Position numbers and translations under genes: made by a program
Part shown: piece after piece, positions 7,720 through 15,615 of the stretch
Numbering within the stretch: position 1 is the first letter of the stretch
Layout: every line of letters starts with the position of its first letter
The notes under the pieces: generated by a model
Databases searched by the model: none
Told to the model about the DNA's origin: nothing
The model's input: only the letters and a program-made list of their open reading frames with translations
Source of the DNA: Pseudomonas sp. Bc-h
GTDB lineage: Bacteria; Pseudomonadota; Gammaproteobacteria; Pseudomonadales; Pseudomonadaceae
Assembly (NCBI RefSeq): GCF_002080045.1
Contig: NZ_MUIN01000018.1
Coordinates: 1-61,194 of the forward strand
DNA length: 61,194 nt
Direction: 5' to 3'

Positions 7720-9855
7720 ATGGGAGTAGGGATTTTGAGGTTGCATACGTTTGATCTACGCGCTCGTCGTTTTGATTCGCTGACCACCGCTTCAAGTCTG
7801 GGTGTGTTGTTTATGCTGGTACATGGGGCGTCTTTTGCGGACGAGCCACCGGCGGTGCAGGACCCAAGACTGGCGACGGTGACCGTGACTGGCGCGCAAG
7901 CCAGCGAAGCGCAAAAAACCGAGAGGCAACTGGCCAAGGTGCCGGGCAAGACTGCAGTGATCGACAACCACGAGATCGAAAAGGGCCGCGCATCCAATGC
8001 CGAAGACGTCCTGGCCTTGCAGCCCGGCGTCTTCGCTCAGGCCACCAGCGGCTCGGGGGCCAACAAGATTTCGATCCGGGGGTCGGGGCTCAATACCTTT
8101 TATCAAGGCTATGTACTGGGCATTAAATTCCTGTTCGACGGCCTGCCACTGACCGGCCCCGGCGGTACCCAGGAAGACATGCTCGACATGGCCGGCGTTG
8201 ACCACACCGAAGTGCTGTATGGCGCCAACGCCTTCAACTATTCGGCGTTGTCCCTGGGTGGGGCGATCAATTTCGTCAGCAAGACCGGCCGTACCGATCC
8301 GGGGAACTATGCGCGCTTCGAGACCGGCAGTTTCGGTTACCGCAAACAGGTATTGAGCACCGGCGGCGTGGTCGATGACAGCGATTACTACGTCAGCGTG
8401 CAGCACAACGAACGCGACGGTTATCAGGACAACACGCCGAACGAAGGGCAGGGCATCGTTGCCAACTTCGGCCATGTGTTCAACCCGAAACTGGAGACGC
8501 GCTTCTTCCTGCGTTATCGCGAAGAGACCCTGACCCAGGGCAACACCCTGACCAGGTACCAGCTCAAGCACGACCCCAAAAGCAACGACGTGCCGACCGG
8601 GCGCAAGAAGGATGGCTCGACGCTGCTGGGCAACAAAACCACCTACACCTTCGACGACAACGCAAAGCTCGAGGTGGGTCTGGGGTACAACGATTACCCG
8701 CTGTACAACGGCTGGCGATATTCGGCGACCCCTCAGGACTGGCGCTCCAAGGACATCAACCTGACCCTGCGTTACCTGCGCATCGGCGACACCTTTCTGG
8801 GCCTGAACAGCGACAGCACCGTGACGTTCAGCACGACGCGGGCCTATCTCGCCGACGTGAAATCCCACAGCAAGGCGACCAAGGCCAAATTGCAGGAAAC
8901 CAACTACACGGGCTCCAGAGACACGGTATTTTCGCTGGGTAACGAGCTGCAGCTGACCGATGACTTGTGGCTGTCCTCGGGGCTGTCGTTCATCGACATC
9001 AAGCGCAAGGCGGAAATCGAATACACCACGGGCGTCAACACCTCGGAGTTTCCCAATGGCGTGGAATACGAAGAGCACGACATCGCACCGCGCATCGGCC
9101 TGCGTTATCAGCTGACGCCGGAGTTCGAGTTGTTCGGCAACGTCAGCCGCTCCATCGACCCGCCTGTCACCTGGCAGCTGGGCAGCACCGGTACGCCCTA
9201 CCTTCGCGACGTTCGCCCGCAAAAGGCCAATACCGTAGAGTTCGGCATTCGCGGCGAACACGGCATCTTCGATGGCAGCCTGACGCTTTACCGGTCGTGG
9301 GTGCAGAAGGAGCTGCTGTCGGTGGTGGTGCGTCAGGCAACCGCGACCCAGGACCAACTGGTGGCGACGTCCAATGGCAGCGGCACGATTCACCAAGGGG
9401 TCGAAGCGGGTCTCAACGCCTTGCTCTGGGAAGGACAGGGCGGCGACACCGTGACCCTGCGTCAGGCCTACACCTACAACGACTTCCACTACCGTCACGA
9501 CGACACCTTCGGCGACAACGAGCTGCCGGGTCTGCCGCGTTCGGTGTATCAGGCGGAGCTGGAATATCGCCAGGCCAGTGGGTTTTACGCGCAACTGAAC
9601 GCCCGTTCCGCGTCCAGCTACTACGTGGATTTTGCCAACAGCTGGAGCGCGCCGTCTTACACGATCTGGGGCGCCAAATTCGGCTATGAGGCACCGAGCA
9701 AGAAGTGGGAAGTGTTCGTCGACGCGCGCAACCTGACCGACGAACGCTATGCCACGGCGTCCAATACGGCGTATGACGCCAAGGGACAGGATTCCGCGAA
9801 TTTCTATCCCGGTGATGCCATCAACGTCACCACCGGCGTAGCGTTCCGTTTTTGA
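7720..9855 (+). CDS. TonB-dependent outer-membrane receptor
   Basis: 711 residues from the ATG at 7720. A signal peptide ends near ASFA (residue 40) and a TonB box, ATVTVTG, lies at about 52-58. The plug domain follows (IDNHEIEKGRASNAEDVL, then SGSGANKISIRGSG and LYGANAFNYSALSLGGAINFV). The rest is a 22-strand barrel ending in the terminal phenylalanine motif GVAFRF. The n-region is long and the ATG lacks a Shine-Dalgarno; TTG starts at 7735 or 7741 behind GGGAG are possible. It imports a ligand using the TonB motor encoded divergently. The ligand is unknown. The sigma-54 promoter and sulfur-gene neighbours argue for an organosulfur ligand over a siderophore (inference). Confidence 0.9.
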   Translation: MGVGILRLHTFDLRARRFDSLTTASSLGVLFMLVHGASFADEPPAVQDPRLATVTVTGAQASEAQKTERQLAKVPGKTAVIDNHEIEKGRASNAEDVLALQPGVFAQATSGSGANKISIRGSGLNTFYQGYVLGIKFLFDGLPLTGPGGTQEDMLDMAGVDHTEVLYGANAFNYSALSLGGAINFVSKTGRTDPGNYARFETGSFGYRKQVLSTGGVVDDSDYYVSVQHNERDGYQDNTPNEGQGIVANFGHVFNPKLETRFFLRYREETLTQGNTLTRYQLKHDPKSNDVPTGRKKDGSTLLGNKTTYTFDDNAKLEVGLGYNDYPLYNGWRYSATPQDWRSKDINLTLRYLRIGDTFLGLNSDSTVTFSTTRAYLADVKSHSKATKAKLQETNYTGSRDTVFSLGNELQLTDDLWLSSGLSFIDIKRKAEIEYTTGVNTSEFPNGVEYEEHDIAPRIGLRYQLTPEFELFGNVSRSIDPPVTWQLGSTGTPYLRDVRPQKANTVEFGIRGEHGIFDGSLTLYRSWVQKELLSVVVRQATATQDQLVATSNGSGTIHQGVEAGLNALLWEGQGGDTVTLRQAYTYNDFHYRHDDTFGDNELPGLPRSVYQAELEYRQASGFYAQLNARSASSYYVDFANSWSAPSYTIWGAKFGYEAPSKKWEVFVDARNLTDERYATASNTAYDAKGQDSANFYPGDAINVTTGVAFRF

Positions 9856-9892
9856 TCCCGGACCGCATATCCAGTGGGCAATACACAGAGCA

Positions 9893-9913
9893 CCGCCACT
9901 CACTGAGTGGCGG
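9893..9913 (+). terminator. Hairpin after the receptor gene
   Basis: CCGCCACTC and GAGTGGCGG form a perfect nine-base stem with a three-base loop, 38 bases after the receptor stop codon. It is followed by ATATGTAG and not by a T run, so it may stop transcription or protect the transcript end. Confidence 0.55.
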
Positions 9914-10113
9914 ATATGTAGCGAAAAAAGGTGATAAAGCTGTCAAATGAGCTGAATTAGTCGATAAGAGCGTGAAGTATCAAGGATAAGTAGCTGCTTG
10001 GATCCAATACACTCACTGCATCGTAATCGGACGAGAGGTAGTCTTAGACTATTGATTAGGTGATGGCTCAATGACATATTTGCGCCGTCTTCAACTCACT
10101 CTCTGTGTGCAGA

Positions 10114-10767
10114 ATGCGTCCCCTAAAGTCACTTGTTGCGGCCTCAGTGCTGCTCAGCGGGTGCAATGGAATGCCAGTCGCTTTTACCCAGGATCCAGTT
10201 TATGACCAAGCGTTCGTCGTCCATTCCGGCGGGCCGCTACCCTTCATGCTGATGGGTACGGCGGTGCAGTGGAACGAAGACTACGCCGTCACCGTCAAGC
10301 ATATTCCCTATCTGCCGGGCTCTGTTTATCAAGGGCAGGGCGATGTCCAGTTTTTCCGGCACAAGGCCAATGGCGTACCGCTCTGGCGCGGTTACACCCC
10401 TGGCGAAGCCGTGACTGCGGTGGGCTACAACTCGCTGTACATGTCGGTGAAAGGCAGTGGCCACACCCTGCCCGCGATGGTGCGTCTGGATACCAAAGAG
10501 GGCAACGTCCTCTATGGCACCCATGATGGCCCGGTTGCCAAGGGGATGTCTGGCGGGCCGGTGTTCGCCGCGGACGGCAAGGTGGTCGGCATCACCGTGG
10601 CATTCCTGGGTTCTGGCGAACTGGCCGCACTTCATCGTCCGGACCTGGCCAACCAGAAGCGGGTGAGCATCTTCCTGCCATACGCCGAGATCAATCGCGA
10701 ATGGGGTCGGTATCTGGCTCAGGCCCATCCGGCAGCACCCCCAGCGACGCATCTGGCCAGCCGCTGA
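10114..10767 (+). CDS. Trypsin-like serine protease, predicted lipoprotein
   Basis: 217 residues from the ATG at 10114 (a GTG at 10105 is possible; neither has a good ribosome site). A lipoprotein signal ends in the lipobox LLSGC (Cys17). A chymotrypsin-fold triad can be placed as His63 (VTVKHI), Asp77 (GDVQFF) and Ser146 (KGMSGGPVF). The serine motif GxSGGP is unmistakable; the His and Asp assignments are by spacing. It is probably anchored in the outer or inner membrane facing the periplasm. The stop codon abuts, with no gap, the stop of the convergent HlyD gene of the adhesin secretion operon. A role in trimming or releasing the adhesin is possible but unproven. Confidence 0.75.
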   Translation: MRPLKSLVAASVLLSGCNGMPVAFTQDPVYDQAFVVHSGGPLPFMLMGTAVQWNEDYAVTVKHIPYLPGSVYQGQGDVQFFRHKANGVPLWRGYTPGEAVTAVGYNSLYMSVKGSGHTLPAMVRLDTKEGNVLYGTHDGPVAKGMSGGPVFAADGKVVGITVAFLGSGELAALHRPDLANQKRVSIFLPYAEINREWGRYLAQAHPAAPPATHLASR

Positions 10768-11976
10768 TCAACGTTCCCGCAATGCCTCGCGAGCCCGGTT
10801 CAGTGGTTTGATCAGGTAATCCAGCACCGTCTTCTGGCCGGTGCGGATATCCACCGTCGCGATCATGCCGGGCACGATGGCGAAGGCTTTCCCGGCCTTG
10901 TTGCGCAGCACGTCAGCGTTGGTGCGGATGTACACCCGGTAGTAGAAAATCTCCGGTTTTACTTCGTCCTGGATGGTATCGGGGGAGATGGTCACGACCT
11001 TGCCGTCCAGACTGCCGTAGATGGAGTAGTCGTAGGCGGTGATCTTGACCTTGGCTTCCTGATCCGGATGAATGAAGGCGATATCCCGGGGCGAAATCCG
11101 CGCTTCGATCAGCAGCTGTTCGTCCAGCGGCACGATCTGCATCAGTTTCCCGTTCGGCGGTACCACACCGCCAATGGTCGTGACCTCGATGTCCTTGACG
11201 ATGCCGCGTACCGGCGAATGCAGGGTCAGGCGGGACAGCGAGTCATTGCGTCCACGAATCACCGCCACCAGCATCTGCGCTTCGGCGTTGGCCTTGGCGA
11301 GGTCTTCGCGTGCTCGCACCATGTAGTCGGAGCGGGCTTCGGTGGCCTTGAGTTCCAGCTCCGAGCGCTGCCGATTCAGGCGCAGCACTTCAACCCGGCT
11401 CGACGCGCCGATCTTTGCCAGATTTTCGGTGATCTCCAATTCGCTGCGCACCAGTTTCAGCGAACTCTGGATGCCGTCCAGCGTGGATTGCAGGCCCTTG
11501 CGCCGGGTGTTGTACAGCTCGGTTTCGGCACGCGTCAGCTCCGGGTAGTTGTTCAGGGAGGGGTCGAACACCAGAGGCTTTTCGCTGACCTCCGCCTGCA
11601 GCCGATTGACGCTGGCCAGCGCTGCCCGGTACTTGGCTTCGCTCTCGCCGACGTTGGATTCGGTCTTCACTGCGTCAAGCTGGGCCAGCACCTGGCCGCG
11701 CTCAACCAGCGAGCCTTCGGTGACGTTCATTTCCTTGATGATGCCGCCTTCCATGGACTGGATCACTTGCTCGCGGGAACTGGGCACCACCTTGCCGGTG
11801 CCGGTCGACACTTCGACCACTTCGAACCACGCAGCCCAGGCCAGAAAGCAGGCGATCATCAGCGCGCACCCCCAGATCACCCGGATTCCGCCCGTCACGC
11901 TGCGTTCGTCGCGGCCGTCCAGGTAGGTGATCTGGTCGGGCAGTCGCGGTGTGTGTTCGGCCGTCAATGCTTTCAT
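10768..11976 (-). CDS. Type I secretion membrane-fusion protein (HlyD/LapC family)
   Basis: 402 residues. A cytoplasmic start is followed by one membrane helix (about 31-51, IRVIWGCALMIACFLAWAAW), then the lipoyl half-motif VVEVSTGTGKVVPSS. A long alpha-helical hairpin follows (about 100-250), then the second lipoyl/beta-barrel part (LHSPVRGIVKDIEV). It ends in the family pattern GMIATVDIRTGQKTVLDYL. It bridges the inner-membrane ABC protein and the TolC-like channel. It overlaps the ABC gene by four bases and is the last gene of the adhesin-tolC-ABC-hlyD operon. Confidence 0.93.
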   Translation of the reverse strand: MKALTAEHTPRLPDQITYLDGRDERSVTGGIRVIWGCALMIACFLAWAAWFEVVEVSTGTGKVVPSSREQVIQSMEGGIIKEMNVTEGSLVERGQVLAQLDAVKTESNVGESEAKYRAALASVNRLQAEVSEKPLVFDPSLNNYPELTRAETELYNTRRKGLQSTLDGIQSSLKLVRSELEITENLAKIGASSRVEVLRLNRQRSELELKATEARSDYMVRAREDLAKANAEAQMLVAVIRGRNDSLSRLTLHSPVRGIVKDIEVTTIGGVVPPNGKLMQIVPLDEQLLIEARISPRDIAFIHPDQEAKVKITAYDYSIYGSLDGKVVTISPDTIQDEVKPEIFYYRVYIRTNADVLRNKAGKAFAIVPGMIATVDIRTGQKTVLDYLIKPLNRAREALRER

Positions 11977-14135
11977 GACTGTGCTCCTTTCGGCTGCCGC
12001 AACCGCGCCAACGCGGCGTCGCGATGGTCATCGATCAGGATCCTGCCGTTGTCCATCACGATGATCCGTTCGACCAGTTGCAGGACGCTGACCCGGTGCG
12101 TCGCCACCACCAGCGTGCGACCGGTGCACCAGGTGGCGAGTTTTTCCAGCAGCAGGCGTTCGGTGATGTCGTCCAGCGACGCCGTGGGCTCGTCGAGCAA
12201 CAGCACTTGTGGCTGGCGGATCAGTAACCGCGACAGCAGCAGGCTCTGGCGCTGCCCCCCCGACAGACCCAGGCCACCTTCGAGGATCAGGTGATCCATG
12301 CCTTTGGGCATCTGCCGCACGAAATCCAGCGCGCCAGTGACGGCCAGCGCCGCGATGATTTCCTGATCGCTGGCCTGTCCGGCGCCCAGGGTGATGTTGT
12401 CGCGCAAGGTGCCGTGAAACAGCCGCGCCTGCTGCGACATCAGGCCGACGTCCCGGCGCAAGTCGGCGGGGTCGATGTGCGCGAGGGCGATGCCGTCCAG
12501 CGTGGTTTCACCGGTGCTCAAATCCATGGAACCGGCCAATGCCTGCAGCAGGGTCGACTTGCCGGCGCCGTTACGCCCGAGAATGGCGATGCGTTCGCCG
12601 GGACGTATCTTCAGGTCGATATTGCTCAAGGCCGGCGATGACTCCTCGCTGTAACGAAAGCCCGACTGGCGCAGCCGGTATTCGCCGCGAATGGCAGGCA
12701 GGTGCACACGCTGGCTGCCTTCGGGATGGTCGACCGGCATCTGCATCAATCGGTTCAGCCCCTGCAACGCCACCTTGGCCTGCTGCCAGCGGGTGAGTAC
12801 ATGGGTCAGTTGCGCCATCGGCCCCATCATTCGCGACGACAGGATCGACGCCGCCACCAGGCTACCGGTGGTGAGGTCACCGGCGATCACCATCGGCGCG
12901 CCGAATACGATGACCACTGCGAAAACCCCGCCCTGAACGTTCTGGGTCCAGGTCACCAGGCTGTTGGTCAGCGTGCGCAGGCGCAGGCTGCTGTCCGCCG
13001 ACGCAGCGTTGTAGTGGTTCCACTGTTGTTGAAAACGCTGCTCGGCCTGCAATGCCTTGATGTCGTCCATGCCTTGCACGCTTTCGACCAGCATGGCGTT
13101 GCGCAGCGCGGCTTCGCGCATCGACTCGTTCGCCAGTTTCGCCAGCCGCTGTTGCGCCAGTATGCCGGGCAACACCATGGCGACCAACGCCAGCAACGGT
13201 ATGAGCACCAGTTGCCCGCCGATGAGGTAGAACACCAGCAGAAACAGAAAGAAGAACGGCAGGTCGGCCAGTGCCGTGGCGGTGCTGGAGGTAATCAGGT
13301 CGCGGATCTGTTCCAGCTCGCGCAATTGCGAAATGAACGAGCCAGTGGATTTCGGGCGCGCCGAATTGCGCAGGCGCAAGGCATGGCCGAAGACCAGATC
13401 GGACACCCGCAGATCGGCACGTTTGCCGAGAATGTCGGTGATGCGCAGGCGCATGATGCGCATGACGAAATCGAACAGCAGCGCCAGCATCACACCGCCG
13501 AACAGCACGTAAAGGGTCGGCAGCGATTCGGCGGGAATCACCCGGTCGTAGACCTGCATCGAGAACAGCACGCCAGCCATGCCCAGCAGGTTGGCCACCA
13601 ACGAGGCGACCATCACCTGGCTGTAGGGGCGCAAGTCGCTGAGCACGATACGTCTGAACCAGTGCTCGTCGTAGGGCTTGATGTAATCGTTGGTGCGCAC
13701 GTCGCTGAGCGGCTGGGTAGGGCGCAGAATCGCCGTGCGAACGGCTTGAGCGGCGAGGATTTCGGGCTCGATGCGGCTCTGCAGTCCTTGATCGCCACTG
13801 TAGGCGATGCCGAGTTCGCCCTGCTCGCTGACGCTCTCGATGACCCCGACCTGTCCATCCTGCAATTGCACCACCAGCGGCGTGCGCCAGCGGCTCAGGC
13901 TCTTGCGGTCGTAGTCGGCGAACTTGACGCTGAGCCCGGCCTGGCGCGCCATGTGGCGGACCACTTCTTCGACGCGGCCCTCGCTGTGTACAGAGGCCAG
14001 GCGCACGCTTTCCGGAGACACGTCGAGGCGATAATGCCGCGCAACTTTCAGCACCGCTTCCAGCCACGGCGAATAGTCCTGCCGCGCCGCGTCGGCATTC
14101 GCAGGTTGATGAGCGATGACGATGGGATCGGTCAT
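11973..14135 (-). CDS. Type I secretion ABC transporter with a C39-like domain (LapB family)
   Basis: 720 residues. An N-terminal C39 peptidase-like domain (about 1-150) contains no cysteine at all, so it cannot cleave and should serve as a substrate-docking domain, as in other RTX-adhesin exporters. A six-helix membrane domain follows, then an ATPase domain with ILGRNGAGKST, GLSGGQRQS and LLLDEPTASLD. It powers export of the giant adhesin directly from cytoplasm to cell surface. It overlaps the end of the tolC gene by four bases and the start of hlyD by four bases, which indicates tight translational coupling. Confidence 0.93.
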   Translation of the reverse strand: MTDPIVIAHQPANADAARQDYSPWLEAVLKVARHYRLDVSPESVRLASVHSEGRVEEVVRHMARQAGLSVKFADYDRKSLSRWRTPLVVQLQDGQVGVIESVSEQGELGIAYSGDQGLQSRIEPEILAAQAVRTAILRPTQPLSDVRTNDYIKPYDEHWFRRIVLSDLRPYSQVMVASLVANLLGMAGVLFSMQVYDRVIPAESLPTLYVLFGGVMLALLFDFVMRIMRLRITDILGKRADLRVSDLVFGHALRLRNSARPKSTGSFISQLRELEQIRDLITSSTATALADLPFFFLFLLVFYLIGGQLVLIPLLALVAMVLPGILAQQRLAKLANESMREAALRNAMLVESVQGMDDIKALQAEQRFQQQWNHYNAASADSSLRLRTLTNSLVTWTQNVQGGVFAVVIVFGAPMVIAGDLTTGSLVAASILSSRMMGPMAQLTHVLTRWQQAKVALQGLNRLMQMPVDHPEGSQRVHLPAIRGEYRLRQSGFRYSEESSPALSNIDLKIRPGERIAILGRNGAGKSTLLQALAGSMDLSTGETTLDGIALAHIDPADLRRDVGLMSQQARLFHGTLRDNITLGAGQASDQEIIAALAVTGALDFVRQMPKGMDHLILEGGLGLSGGQRQSLLLSRLLIRQPQVLLLDEPTASLDDITERLLLEKLATWCTGRTLVVATHRVSVLQLVERIIVMDNGRILIDDHRDAALARLRQPKGAQS

Positions 14136-15583
14136 GGCAGGATCTCCACATGCTGGATGGTGCTGTGATCGATACCGAATGCCCGACGCAACGCGCCACT
14201 GTTGTACAGACAGTCGATTTGCAGGCGGTGCAGGTCGGCCTGAGTGTTGGCCAGGTCAAACCGTGACTGGTGAATTTCCTGCTCGGCGTTGAGCAGGTCC
14301 AGCAGCGGACGCGTGCCCAGTTCCAGGTATTGCTTGCCATACAGCTCGCGGGCTTCGGTGATGGTGGTTTCGCGAAATTCCAGTGAGTTGAGCCGACGCG
14401 TCAGCCCTGATGTTTGCGCCTGGGATTCGCTCAAACCCTGACGTGCCTGCAAGCGCGCGGCGTCTTCGGCGGAATCAGCGGCGGTCAGGGCATAACTGGC
14501 GGCGCGACTGCGGGCACTGATGGCGCCGCCCTGATAAATAGGCACCTCAAGGTTGAGGAAAATCCCCACCTGAGTGCGGTCGATGGCCGGGTTCTGACTG
14601 TCGTAATTGTTGTCCAGGTACTGGTTGAACGAGGGCTCCAGGGACAGCGTCGGATAGGCCTCGGCCTTGGCCTGAGCCAGTTCGGCTTGAGCCTGGGTTC
14701 GCTGCGCTGCCGCTTGCAGGACGGCGGGCAGGGCATCGGTGATCACCGGGGTATTGCAGGACTGGTTCAGTGAATCGGGAAATGCATCGCTGACCTGTGG
14801 CGAGCTCTGGCGCCCCAGAAGATTGCCCAGCGTCGCTTGCCAGCGCGCGTATTGCGCCTTGTATTCCTGCAACGTCGCCATGCCGCCTTCGGCTCGGGAC
14901 TGAGCCTGAACCACATCGGACCGGGTACTGGCGCCCATGTCGCTGCGCTGTTTTGCCAGATCGACGATGCCGCCGATGCCCTGGATCTGCTGCCGGGCGA
15001 TTTCAATCAGACGCTGGTAACGCTGAACCTCGACGTAGGCGAATGCGGTATCGCGACTGACCTGATCGATCGCCAACAGAATGCTTGCCTGGCTGCGCGC
15101 GGCCTTGGCTCTGGCCGCCTCGACGGAGTTGGACACCTTGCCGAAGTCGTACAGCATCTGCTTCAGGGAAATGCTCACTGACTGGCTGCTCGCATCGCTG
15201 CCATTGCCGCTGTTGTAACCCCCCTTGATGCCCCCCGCGATCTGCGGGTAGTAACCGGCTTCGGCGACATTGATGCCCTCGGCCTGCTGATACAGGGTGC
15301 CGATGGCTTCACTGATGCTTGGGTGCCAGTCCACTGCCAGCCTCACGGCCTGCTCGAGTCCCAGCGTCTGCGCCTCTTCTTTGCCGGGTACGGCTGCGGC
15401 AGCGGTTTTGCCGCTGCGAGGCTTCTGCTTCGCGTCCCCCGGCTGCTGCTGCAGCCGGGAAGGGCTGATGCTGCGCAGCCCCGGGTCGATGTATTCGTCT
15501 GCCCAGACGGGCAGGTTGATCATGTGCTGCAAGCCGATGGTCAGCAGGACCATCGGCCATGGGTGACGGCGCACTGACTTCAC
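14132..15583 (-). CDS. TolC-family outer-membrane channel of the adhesin secretion system
   Basis: 483 residues. A signal sequence ends near LPVWA (about residue 28). The tandem TolC repeats follow: the first around TLGLEQAVRLAVDWHPSI, the second around QRTQAQAELAQAKAEAYPTL. Conserved ends include GTRPLLDLLNAEQEIHQSR. It forms the trimeric outer-membrane duct. It begins 32 bases after the adhesin gene ends, so the adhesin and its export machinery form one transcription unit. Confidence 0.9.
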   Translation of the reverse strand: MKSVRRHPWPMVLLTIGLQHMINLPVWADEYIDPGLRSISPSRLQQQPGDAKQKPRSGKTAAAAVPGKEEAQTLGLEQAVRLAVDWHPSISEAIGTLYQQAEGINVAEAGYYPQIAGGIKGGYNSGNGSDASSQSVSISLKQMLYDFGKVSNSVEAARAKAARSQASILLAIDQVSRDTAFAYVEVQRYQRLIEIARQQIQGIGGIVDLAKQRSDMGASTRSDVVQAQSRAEGGMATLQEYKAQYARWQATLGNLLGRQSSPQVSDAFPDSLNQSCNTPVITDALPAVLQAAAQRTQAQAELAQAKAEAYPTLSLEPSFNQYLDNNYDSQNPAIDRTQVGIFLNLEVPIYQGGAISARSRAASYALTAADSAEDAARLQARQGLSESQAQTSGLTRRLNSLEFRETTITEARELYGKQYLELGTRPLLDLLNAEQEIHQSRFDLANTQADLHRLQIDCLYNSGALRRAFGIDHSTIQHVEILP

Positions 15584-15615
15584 AGAGTTTCCTTACTGAC
15601 CGAGGTCAGACTTCC

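Noticed and set aside
7792..9903. 703-codon minus-strand frame opposite the TonB-dependent receptor
   Set aside because: No family features; the plus-strand receptor is complete with signal, TonB box, plug and C-terminal Phe, so the antisense frame is a codon-bias shadow.
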